Shown in pieces: positions 1 to 6,866 of a stretch of 7,637 nucleotides of DNA. The stretch is from contig JAATGI010000276.1 of the NCBI GenBank assembly GCA_015654725.1, forward strand, positions 1-7,637, written 5' to 3'. This DNA is from Rhodospirillales bacterium. GTDB taxonomy: Bacteria > Pseudomonadota > Alphaproteobacteria > ATCC43930 > CGMCC-115725. The position numbers were made by a program, and so were the translations under genes. Each line of letters begins with the position of its first letter. Within the stretch, counting starts at the first letter, position 1. Below the pieces are notes generated by a model. The model saw only the letters and a list, made by a program, of their open reading frames with translations. It ran no database searches and was not told the origin of the DNA.

Positions 1-1329
1 CCAATCGGCGGCGGCGAGGCCCTCGCTCAGCAGCGCCGGGAAATCGCCGCTGTCATAGGTCAGATCGGACGGCGGCTTATAAGGAATTTGCTCCGGCTGG
101 ATATGGTTGCGGCGGCGCAATTCGAGCGGGTCGATTCCCATCTCCTTGGCCGCCTGCGTGATCAATCGCTCCATATAGTAATTGCCCTCGGGCCGCCCGG
201 CGCCGCGATAGGCGCCGACGGGCGTTGCGTTGGTCAGTACGCATTTGGTCGAAACCTCCAGCAACGGCGTGCGATAGACGCCGATGATGTTCTTCACCGC
301 GTTGACGGTGACTTGCAGCGGCAGGCCCTGGAACGCGCCGTAATTGCCGTAGCCGGTCAGGCGCGCGGCCAGGATCATACCTTGGGCGTCGAACGCCAGC
401 TCCGCCGTCACCTCATGGTCGCGGCCGTGATTGTCGGAGACGAACGAGCCGGAGCGCTCGTCGGTCCATTTCACCGGCCGGCCCAAGGTCTTGGCGGCAT
501 AAAGGGCGCAGACATATTCCGGATAGGCGACGATCTTCATGCCGAACGAGCCGCCGACATTGCCGGTGATGACCCGCACTTGCGCCGGCGGGACTTTCAG
601 AATGTCAGCCGCGAGACTCTGCTTGAGGCCGAACACGCCCTGCGAACAGACCGTCAGCGTGTAACGACCGTTCTTGAACTCGGCCAAGGCCGAGCGCGGC
701 TCCATCGGATTGACGATGATGCGCTGGCTGATCGGCTTCAGCTTGGTGACATGCGCCGCCTTGGCGAAGGCTTCATCCACCGCCTCGGTGTTGCCGTAGT
801 GATAATCGAGGGTGACGTTGCCCGGCGCTTCGTCGTGGATTTGCGGCGCGCCCGGCGCCAAGGCCTCGGCGATGGTGGTGATCGCCGGCAGCGGCTCGAT
901 CTCCGGCACCACGGCTTCGGCGGCATCCTTGCCTTGCGCTACGGTCTCCGCGATGACGACGGCATAGGCCTCGCCGGCGTAACGCACCTTGCCCGCGGCG
1001 AGGGCGGGGCGCGGCTTCGCCTTCATCGCCGAGCCATCGCGGGCCTTCACCGCCATCGGCGGATTGGACATGTCGATGCCGCCCTTTTCCAGATCGTCCC
1101 AAACATAGACGCCGAGGACGCCCGGCATGGTCTTCGCCGCGCCGGTGTCGATGGATTTGATGATCCCGTGCGCGTAGGGACTCCGGACCATCACGGCATA
1201 GGCCTGGCCCGGCAAATTCTCATCGTCGGTATAGCGGCCCCGGCCGGTCAGCAGCATGGGGTCTTCCGTGCGCGACACCGCCTGGCCGACGCCGAATTTC
1301 ATCAAACCCAAGTCTCTTGCGTCGTCCAT
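1..1329 (-). CDS. CoxL-like molybdopterin-binding subunit of the xanthine dehydrogenase/aldehyde oxidase family, form II (N-terminal part, cut by the left edge)
   Basis: The minus-strand frame is open for 443 codons from an ATG at 1329 to the window edge, about 55-60% of the usual 760-800 residues. The start reads like the family (FGVGQAVSRTEDPMLLTGRG), followed by the aldehyde oxidase/xanthine dehydrogenase a/b hammerhead domain (about residues 25-140) and the start of the molybdopterin-binding domain. Visible cofactor-binding motifs are VGGSFGMK (258-265) and AYRGAGR (373-379). The second is the signature of form II CoxL proteins; true CO dehydrogenase (form I) has AYRCSFR. The protein is therefore probably the catalytic large subunit of a molybdenum hydroxylase with unknown substrate, rather than a proven CO dehydrogenase. 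A second in-frame ATG at 1302 (MKFGVGQ) matches the common start of relatives and may be the true start; neither has a strong ribosome binding site. The catalytic Glu region lies outside the window. Family assignment is firm, substrate is not. Confidence 0.93.
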   Translation of the reverse strand, partial: MDDARDLGLMKFGVGQAVSRTEDPMLLTGRGRYTDDENLPGQAYAVMVRSPYAHGIIKSIDTGAAKTMPGVLGVYVWDDLEKGGIDMSNPPMAVKARDGSAMKAKPRPALAAGKVRYAGEAYAVVIAETVAQGKDAAEAVVPEIEPLPAITTIAEALAPGAPQIHDEAPGNVTLDYHYGNTEAVDEAFAKAAHVTKLKPISQRIIVNPMEPRSALAEFKNGRYTLTVCSQGVFGLKQSLAADILKVPPAQVRVITGNVGGSFGMKIVAYPEYVCALYAAKTLGRPVKWTDERSGSFVSDNHGRDHEVTAELAFDAQGMILAARLTGYGNYGAFQGLPLQVTVNAVKNIIGVYRTPLLEVSTKCVLTNATPVGAYRGAGRPEGNYYMERLITQAAKEMGIDPLELRRRNHIQPEQIPYKPPSDLTYDSGDFPALLSEGLAAADW

Positions 1330-1389
1330 GATCGGTAAGCCGCCTGTGCGCGCGATCGTCGCCGGTTAGAAGATCATTCATCCAAATCC

Positions 1390-1416
1390 GTCACCCCGGC
1401 GAAAGCGCGGGAACGA
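1390..1416. repeat. REP-like intergenic palindrome
   Basis: The stretch beginning GTCACCCCGGCGAAAGCG resembles the short palindromic repeats (GTCA..CCCGC/GGCGAAAGCGGG type) scattered between genes of many proteobacteria. It can fold with CCCG-CG pairing to CG-CGGG around an AAAG loop with one bulged G. It lies in the upstream region of the left CoxL gene, between it and the end of the toxin gene. The resemblance is from memory; copy number elsewhere in the genome cannot be seen from this window. Confidence 0.4.
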
Positions 1417-1427
1417 CGATGTACGGA

Positions 1428-1448
1428 GATCGATTCATTGAATGGATC
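1428..1448. promoter_or_regulatory. Inverted repeat upstream of the left CoxL-like gene, possible operator
   Basis: Arms GATCGATTCA (1428-1437) and TGAATGGATC (1439-1448) are inverted copies with one mismatch around a central T. The repeat sits about 100 bases before the CoxL-like start codon on the minus strand, a plausible place for a dimeric regulator, and no coding frame explains it. No clear -35/-10 pair was found near it, so the function is a guess and chance is possible. Confidence 0.25.
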
Positions 1449-1508
1449 ACGCCGTCAGTTTGCAACTCCTTCGGTCAAGTCACCAGTGTTTCCTCATCGA
1501 CCCTCGCC

Positions 1509-1528
1509 TTCGCCAAGCGCGGGGCGAA
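1509..1528 (-). terminator. Weak hairpin directly after the toxin stop codon
   Basis: Immediately after the vapC stop codon (minus strand) comes TTCGCC, an eight-base loop and GGCGAA, a perfect six-base stem. There is no T-run after it, so it is at most a weak terminator or an mRNA 3' end structure. Confidence 0.25.
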
Positions 1529-1954
1529 CTAGGAAATGACGCGAAGCGAACGCACGCGCGAGAAATCCCGGTCGTGCGTTACTAAGGCGGCGGCGTTGAT
1601 CGCCAGCGCGCTCGCGGCTTGGATAGCGTCCGCCAACTTGAGACGGAATGTCGCGCGGAATCGCGCCGCGCTCTCCGCAATGTCCTTTGTCATATCGACG
1701 AACTGCCACGATTCAAGGACAGCGCGGTAGCGACGCGCTAGACCCTCATCGCCGGCCTGCAACGGACCGGTCAACACCTCGAGGACGGTAATGGGTGTGA
1801 CCACGAGGCGCAGGCGACCTGCTACCTGCGCCGCGAACAGCGGTTCGAACCGCGATGCGAATTTCGGATGATCCTCGATGTAGTAGATGATTGGTGGCGA
1901 ATCCAAGAGCAGCAACGCGCGCTCCGGCAGATCGCCGAATTCTAGCGCTCCCAT
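1529..1954 (-). CDS. vapC: VapC-family PIN-domain toxin
   Basis: This 141-residue protein has the layout of a PIN-domain ribonuclease, the toxin of type II toxin-antitoxin pairs that cleaves RNA when freed from its antitoxin. The acidic residues expected to bind Mg2+/Mn2+ are visible: Asp18 (LLLLDSPPIIYYIEDH), Glu59 (ITVLEVL), Asp109 (KLADAIQAAS) and Asp128/Asp130 (THDRDF). The set looks intact, so the toxin is probably active. It overlaps the antitoxin gene by 13 bases, with its ATG inside the last antitoxin codons, which suggests translational coupling. The ATG at 1954 has no good ribosome binding site. An in-frame TTG at 1915, preceded by GGAG with a six-base gap, would give a 128-residue protein beginning MLLLDSPP, closer to typical VapC starts. 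The RNA target is unknown. Confidence 0.88.
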   Translation of the reverse strand: MGALEFGDLPERALLLLDSPPIIYYIEDHPKFASRFEPLFAAQVAGRLRLVVTPITVLEVLTGPLQAGDEGLARRYRAVLESWQFVDMTKDIAESAARFRATFRLKLADAIQAASALAINAAALVTHDRDFSRVRSLRVIS

Positions 1955-2193
1955 TCGTCGCGCAATTTGCGGACCGTATGCCGGCTGTCCTTACCCCACA
2001 GTCCGCGCCCCGATCCCCGAAGGGGAAGTATGGATTGTTGAGGCAACGACGCATCATAGGTCTTGATCGGCACCAGAGCCGCCACGGGCCGGCCATGCCG
2101 GGTGATGATCGTGGCCTCGCCGTGCTCCGCCGCGTCGAGCAGATCGGGGAGCTGGTTGCGCGCTTCCTCCGCGCCCTTCCGCTGGGTTTCCAT
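1942..2193 (-). CDS. Phd/YefM-family antitoxin
   Basis: This is an 83-residue protein. The segment GAEEARNQLPDLLDAAEHGE followed by ATIITRHGRPVAALVPI is the Phd/YefM DNA-binding fold that dimerises and represses its own operon. The C-terminal third (LRGSGRGLWGKDS to RKLRDEWER) is the part expected to wrap and neutralise the toxin. The chosen start is the ATG at 2193, which has GAGGA (2199-2203) five bases upstream. An in-frame TTG at 2205 would add four residues but lies over the ribosome binding site. The gene precedes and overlaps the PIN toxin, the usual antitoxin-first order. It begins 42 bases after the copper ATPase stop codon, yet has a promoter of its own with operator-like repeats. 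The pairing of a Phd/YefM antitoxin with a VapC toxin is common despite the naming mismatch. Confidence 0.9.
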   Translation of the reverse strand: METQRKGAEEARNQLPDLLDAAEHGEATIITRHGRPVAALVPIKTYDASLPQQSILPLRGSGRGLWGKDSRHTVRKLRDEWER

Positions 2194-2198
2194 GCATT

Positions 2199-2203
2199 TC
2201 CTC
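2199..2203 (-). promoter_or_regulatory. Ribosome binding site of the antitoxin, deciding its start
   Basis: On the minus strand GAGGA is followed by five bases (AATGC) and the ATG at 2193. This favours that ATG over the in-frame TTG at 2205 and over the out-of-frame ATG at 2197. Confidence 0.7.
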
Positions 2204-2211
2204 AATAAACA

Positions 2212-2239
2212 ACTGTACAGTACTGTACGGTTCTGTCAA
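2212..2239 (-). promoter_or_regulatory. Promoter of the toxin-antitoxin operon, overlapping the copA stop codon
   Basis: On the minus strand a perfect -35 hexamer TTGACA (2239-2234) is followed after 16 bases by TACAGT (2217-2212), a four-of-six -10 match. Transcription would start near 2204-2206, giving a leader of only about 12 bases that holds little beyond the ribosome binding site. The TGA stop of the copper ATPase (2238-2236) lies inside the -35 hexamer. The promoter is predicted by eye from sigma-70 consensus and is untested. Confidence 0.6.
2213..2230. promoter_or_regulatory. Probable autoregulatory operator of the toxin-antitoxin operon
   Basis: Two boxes, CTGTACAG (2213-2220) and CTGTACGG (2223-2230), lie exactly one helical turn (10 bases) apart. 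Between them they form a perfect 14-base palindrome, GTACAGTACTGTAC (2215-2228). The first box contains TGTACA, the core reported for the E. coli YefM-YoeB operator, which fits the Phd/YefM antitoxin here. The boxes cover the spacer and -10 of the promoter, so binding would block RNA polymerase. Seen: the repeats and their position. Inferred: binding by the antitoxin dimer, with the toxin as co-repressor. Confidence 0.65.
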
Positions 2240-4419
2240 GGTGGCGGTTGGAGCGTCGCGCGGCGCAGCCGCAGCGCATTCCCGATCACCGTCACCGAAG
2301 ACAGGCTCATCGCCGCGCTGGCGATCATCGGGTTGAGCAACAGGCCGGTCCAGGGATAAAGCACGCCGGCCGCGATCGGCACGGCGGCGGCATTGAAGAT
2401 AAAGGCGAAGAACAGGTTCTGCCGGATATTGCTCATGGTCGCGCGCGAGAGACGCCGGGCGCGGGCGATGCCGCTGAGATCGCCCTTGATCAGGGTGATG
2501 CCGGCGCTTTCGATGGCGATGTCGGTGCCGGTGCCCATGGCGATGCCGATCTGTGCCTGCGCCAAGGCCGGCGCGTCGTTGACGCCGTCGCCCGCCATCG
2601 CCACGATCCGGCCCTCGGCCTGAAGCTGTTTCACCGTGTCGGCCTTGGCGTGGGGCAGTACCTCGGCGATCACCTCGGCAATGCCGAGCTTACGCGCTAC
2701 CGCCTCGGCGGTGGCGCGGCTATCGCCCGTGACCATGACAACGCGGATGCCGTCCCGGCCCAGCGCCGCGAGCGCTTCGGCTGCGCTCGGCTTGATCGGA
2801 TCGGCGACCGCGATCAGCCCTGCGGCGCGCCCGTCGAGCGCGATCAACATCACGGTCTCGCCCTGCTTTCGTCGCACCTCCGCTTGCGCCGGCAAATCGC
2901 CGGCCTCGATCTTGAGCGCACCGAACAGGGCGCGGTTGCCGATCGCGACTTGGTGTCCATCGACCGTGCCGATGATGCCCTTGCCGGTCTCAGAACGGAA
3001 ATCGCTCGCGGCCGGGAGCGCGATGCCGCGCTCCGAGGCGCCGGCGACAATCGCGGCCGCCAACGGATGCTCGCTGGCTTGCTCAAGGCTGGCCGCGAGC
3101 CGCAGCAATTCGTCCTCGCCGATGCCCATCGCCGTCACGCCGACGAGGCGCGGCCTGCCTTCCGTCAGCGTGCCGGTCTTGTCCACGACCAGCGTATCGG
3201 CTTTTTCCATGCGTTCGAGCGCCTCGGCGTTTTTGACCAGCACGCCCGCTGCGGCGCCACGCCCGATCCCGACCATGATCGACATCGGTGTGGCGAGGCC
3301 CAAGGCGCAGGGACAAGCCACGATCAACACCGCGACCGCGTTCAACAGCGCATAGGCCATTCTCGGCTCGGGCCCCCATAGGGCCCACACGGCGAAGGAC
3401 ACGAGCGCCACCAAGATCACCGCCGGCACGAACCAGCCCGAGACCTTGTCGGCGAGACCCTGGATCGGCGCGCGGCTGCGCTGCGCCTCGCCAACCAAGG
3501 CGACGATCCGCGCCAACAGCGTGTCGGCGCCGATACGCTCGGCGCGCATCACCAGACTGCCGGTGCCGTTGAGCGTCGCGCCGGTGACTTTGTCGCCGCG
3601 CGCCTTCTCGACCGGAATCGGCTCGCCGGTGATCATGGACTCGTCGATGCCGCTCCTGCCCTCGATCACCACGCCATCGATTGGCACTTTCTCGCCCGGA
3701 CGGACGCGTAGCCGGTCGCCGATTTTCACCCGGTCGAGCGGAATGTCCTCCTCCCGTCCGTCATCGCGGATGAGGCGCGCTTGCTTGGGGACGAGATCGA
3801 GGAGGGCGCGAATGGCGCTTCCGGTGCGGGCGCGGGCGCGCAGCTCCAGCACTTGGCCGAGCAGCACCAGGGTGACGATAACGGCGCTGGCCTCGAAATA
3901 GACCGCGACCGCGCCGTGCATGTCGCGGAAATCGTCGGGGAAGGCGCCCGGCGCGATGGCGGCGGCGAGGCTATAGAGATAAGCGACGCCGGTGCCCAGC
4001 GCGATCAGGCTGAACATATTGAGGCTGCGGTTCACGACCGATTGCCAGCCGCGTTCGAAAAACGGCCAGCCGGCCCACAGCACCACCGGACTGGCCAGCG
4101 CCAATTGCAGCCAGGCGAAGCCCGCCGGCGAAATCGCGCGCGATACCGGCCCGCCCAACAGATCGTCCGCCATGGCGAGGAGCAGCAACGGGACCGCCAA
4201 GGCGAGGCTCGCCCAGAACCGCCGCGTCATGTCGCTCAAGGCATGATTCGGCTCGTCGTCCGCCGCCGCGGTGACTGGCTCCAACTCCATGCCGCAAATC
4301 GGGCAGGTGCCGGGCGCGTCGCGCCGGATGGCGGGGTGCATCGGACAGGTCCAGACACCGGTGCCTGGGCTTGGTGTCGTACGATTCGTGGCAGGCGGAT
4401 GGTGGTGAGCGTGAGTCAA
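2236..4419 (-). CDS. copA: P1B-type copper-transporting ATPase with N-terminal heavy-metal-binding (HMBD) domain
   Basis: This 727-residue inner-membrane pump is expected to export Cu(I), possibly also Ag(I), at the cost of ATP. In order: a His-rich start (HAHHH, 3-7); a Cys-rich heavy-metal-binding domain (TCPMHP at 24-29, CPICGMELEP at 39-48); about eight membrane segments; the actuator TGE (264-266); CPC in the membrane metal site (369-371); DKTGT with phosphorylated Asp413; the nucleotide-domain HP (451-452); GDGVNDAP (610-617); and the last two membrane helices with MSLSS (704-708). There is no GMxCxxC HMA domain, as in other HMBD-type pumps. The TM7 motif is Phe675-Asn676, where copper pumps normally have Tyr-Asn. 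The start is a TTG at 4419: no in-frame ATG lies between the upstream stop codon and Met27, and starting at Met27 would lose the first Cys. No strong ribosome binding site or CueR/HmrR-like operator is visible upstream, so copper control is unproven. No chaperone or copper regulator gene is nearby. Confidence 0.95.
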   Translation of the reverse strand: MTHAHHHPPATNRTTPSPGTGVWTCPMHPAIRRDAPGTCPICGMELEPVTAAADDEPNHALSDMTRRFWASLALAVPLLLLAMADDLLGGPVSRAISPAGFAWLQLALASPVVLWAGWPFFERGWQSVVNRSLNMFSLIALGTGVAYLYSLAAAIAPGAFPDDFRDMHGAVAVYFEASAVIVTLVLLGQVLELRARARTGSAIRALLDLVPKQARLIRDDGREEDIPLDRVKIGDRLRVRPGEKVPIDGVVIEGRSGIDESMITGEPIPVEKARGDKVTGATLNGTGSLVMRAERIGADTLLARIVALVGEAQRSRAPIQGLADKVSGWFVPAVILVALVSFAVWALWGPEPRMAYALLNAVAVLIVACPCALGLATPMSIMVGIGRGAAAGVLVKNAEALERMEKADTLVVDKTGTLTEGRPRLVGVTAMGIGEDELLRLAASLEQASEHPLAAAIVAGASERGIALPAASDFRSETGKGIIGTVDGHQVAIGNRALFGALKIEAGDLPAQAEVRRKQGETVMLIALDGRAAGLIAVADPIKPSAAEALAALGRDGIRVVMVTGDSRATAEAVARKLGIAEVIAEVLPHAKADTVKQLQAEGRIVAMAGDGVNDAPALAQAQIGIAMGTGTDIAIESAGITLIKGDLSGIARARRLSRATMSNIRQNLFFAFIFNAAAVPIAAGVLYPWTGLLLNPMIASAAMSLSSVTVIGNALRLRRATLQPPP

Positions 4420-4542
4420 TCGAGCGGTCCCAATCGCCGGCGCCAGGATGCGCCATCTTGCAGTTTTAAGGCGCCGCCGCTATCCACTGTGCAACGGGGG
4501 GAAGCCGGATGGTTTCCGCCCACGCCATAATCGGAGGATGAC
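4420..4542. other. Divergent intergenic region between the copper ATPase and the second CoxL-like gene
   Basis: This 123-base gap must hold the promoters of both outward-facing genes. I found no convincing sigma-70 pair for either, and no long inverted repeat of the MerR/CueR type. The one clear signal is GGAGG (4533-4537), five bases before the CoxL-like ATG at 4543. Confidence 0.6.
4533..4537 (+). promoter_or_regulatory. Strong ribosome binding site of the second CoxL-like gene
   Basis: GGAGG with a five-base spacer (ATGAC) before ATG 4543. It fixes the start and favours this ATG over the overlapping out-of-frame ATG at 4538. Confidence 0.75.
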
Positions 4543-6866
4543 ATGGCAGGTTTCGGCATCGGGCAACCTATTCGCCGCGTCGAGGATAAGCGGTTCCTGA
4601 CCGGTCACGGCACTTATATCGAAGACATCACTCTGCCGCGCCAGGCCTATGCGGTTCAGGTCTTGTCGCCTTATCCCCATGCCAAGGTCGTGCGCATCGA
4701 TAAGAGCAAGGCGGAGGCCGCGCCCGGCGTGCTCTGCGTGTTGACCGGCGCCGATGCCGCAACCGAGCATGTCGGCCCGATGTTTCCGCTGATGCCCGAG
4801 GATATGGGCGGACCTCCCGGTTTTCGCGCGCCGCGCTTTCTCCTTGCGACCGGCAAGGTGCGCTATGTCGGGGAGCGGGTGGTGTTCGTCGTCGCCGAGA
4901 CTCTGGAGCAGGCGTACGACGCGGCCGAACTGGTGACGGTCGATTATGACCGACTGCCCGCCGTGACGGATCTCGAGGAGGCGGCCAAGGAAGGCGCGCC
5001 CAAGATTTGGGACGAGTGCCCGACCGGCAACATGGTGTTCCCGATCATGATGGGCAACAAGGAGGCGACCGACGCCGCCTTTGTCAATGCCGCGCATAAA
5101 GTCACGTTGCGCATGGTCAACAACCGCATCTCCGCAAATTCGATGGAGACGCGCGGTTATATCGGCGATTACAGCGCCGCCGACGATTTCTACACGCTCT
5201 ACACGGCGACCCAGAATCCGCATGGCGCGCGCGGCACCATCGCCGGGCAAGTGTTCCATGTTCCGGAAAGCCAAGTGCGCGTCATCGCCAAGGATGTCGG
5301 CGGCGGCTTCGGCATGAAGGGCGACGTCTATCCGGAAGAAGCATTGGTACTGTGGGCGTCGAAAAAGATCGCGCGTCCGGTGAAATGGATTTCGACCCGC
5401 GGCGAAGGGCTGCTGACCGACACCCATGGCCGCGACCAGATCGTCACCGGCGAGCTGGCGCTCGACAAGGACGGCATCATTCTCGGCTTGCGCGCGCGCA
5501 GCCTGAGCAATATCGGCGGCAATATCTCCGGCGCGGGCATCATCCCGCCGTTGTCGGCCCTGCAGATGGCGCCGCAGGTCTATCGCATCCCGACGTGTTC
5601 TTCACCGGACAGGCGGTGTTCACCAACACGGCGCCGATGGGCCCTTATCGCGGCGCCGGGCGGCCGGAGGCGACTTATTTCATGGAACGGATGATCGAGC
5701 ACGCGGCGCTCGCGACCGGCATCGATCGCGTCGAACTGCGCCGCCGCAACTTCATCCCGGCGGGCGCGATGCCCTTCACCACGGCGACCGGCGTCGTTTA
5801 TGACAGCGGCGATTTCGCCGACACGATGAACAAGACCATCGAGCGCGCCGATTGGAACGGCTATGCCGCGCGCAAGGCGGCGAGCGAGAAGCGCGGCAAA
5901 CTCAGGGGCCGCAGCTTGATCTACTATGTCGAGACCTGCGGTATCTTCAACGACCGGATGGAACTGCGATTCGATCCGAGCGGCTCCGTCACCATCGTCG
6001 CCGGCACTTTCAGCCACGGCCAGGGCCACGCCACCACCTTCGCGCAGATGGCGTCGGAATGGCTTGGCGTGCCGTTCGAGAGTATCCGCTTTGTCCAAGG
6101 CGACACCAATCAAGTGTCGTTCGGACGCGGTACCTATGGCTCACGCACCTCGTCGGTCGGCGGCGGGGCCTTGAAGGCCGCCGCCGCGAACCTCATCGAC
6201 AAGGCCAAGACCCTGGCAAGCCATCTGATGGAAGCCGCGCCCGCCGACATCCAGTTCGAGAACGGACGCTTTACCATCGTCGGCACCGACAAATCGATGG
6301 CGCTCGTGGATGTCGCCAAGGCGGCTTACGCGCCGATGTTCCTGCCGCCGGGCTTCGGCGTCGGGCTCGAAGCCAGCGGCGCCGCCGACGGCGTCCCGAA
6401 TTTCCCGAACGGCTGTCACATCTGCGAACTGGAAGTCGATGCCGACACCGGCATGGTGACGATCGACCGTTACACCGTCGTCGACGATGTCGGCATGGTG
6501 ATCAATCCGCTGATCGTCGAAGGTCAGATCGTTGGCGGCCTGGCGCAGGGTTTCGGCCAGGCGCTGCTCGAAAGCATCGAATATGATCGCGAATCCGGAC
6601 AGCTTCTGACCGGCAGCTTCATGGACTACACCATGCCGCGCGCCGGCGATCAGCCCGACTTCTCCTGTGGCTTCAACAATGTGCCGTGCAAGACCAATGC
6701 GCTCGGCATCAAGGGCGCGGGCGAGGCCGGGTCGGTCGGCGCGCCGCCGGCGGTGATCAATGCCATCATCGATGCGCTCGGGCCCTTGGGCGTCAAGACC
6801 ATCGATATGCCGGCGACGTCGAAGCGTGTGTGGGAAACGATCAACGCGGCGAAGGCGGCGGCGTAG
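4543..6866 (+). pseudogene. CoxL-like molybdopterin-binding subunit (form II), interrupted by a one-base frameshift near 5592
   Basis: Frame one runs from ATG 4543 (MAGFGIGQPIRRVEDKRFLT) and stays family-like to YRIP at 5581-5592. It then becomes nonsense and stops at 5694. The matching continuation (DVFFTGQAVFTNTAP) is in the next frame from 5592 to the TAG at 6864-6866. Restoring one G in CCGAC (as CCGGAC) gives about 774 residues, full length for the family. Motifs in the reconstructed protein are GGGFGMK (253-259), PYRGAGR (368-374, form II type), GQGHATTFAQ (493 on), SVGGGAL, and KGAGEAGSVGAPPAV containing the conserved catalytic Glu728. All cofactor motifs are intact and downstream codon use is undisturbed, so either the shift is very recent or it is a sequencing or assembly error. 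If real, the product would be a truncated, inactive 383-residue protein. No small or medium Cox subunit gene follows. It is a diverged paralogue of the CoxL-like gene at the left edge and points the opposite way. Substrate unknown. Confidence 0.9.

Noticed and set aside
88..1338. A 416-codon open frame on the plus strand
   Set aside because: It is antisense to the CoxL-like gene, whose minus-strand translation carries clear family motifs. The plus-strand product is rich in Arg, Asp and Gly with no recognisable family, as expected of a shadow frame in GC-rich DNA.
2248..3381. Long plus-strand frames over the copper ATPase (also 2636-3355 and 3781-4530)
   Set aside because: They are antisense to a complete P1B ATPase with all catalytic motifs, and their translations are low-complexity and unlike any family.
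3971..4456. An ATG at 4456 as an upstream start for the copper ATPase
   Set aside because: It is out of frame with the ATPase. In the ATPase frame the only start codon between the upstream stop and Met27 is the TTG at 4419.
4420..4542. A CueR/HmrR-type copper operator before copA
   Set aside because: I looked for a GC-rich inverted repeat within a long-spacer promoter. Only one possible half (CTTCC) is present, without its partner.
4480..5427. A 315-codon minus-strand frame
   Set aside because: It is antisense to the second CoxL-like gene and has no family resemblance; the plus strand explains the region.
5586..5597. Programmed -1 ribosomal frameshifting in the CoxL-like gene
   Set aside because: The junction has no X XXY YYZ slippery heptamer and no obvious downstream pseudoknot, and this enzyme family is not known to use frameshifting. 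A deletion or sequencing error is simpler.
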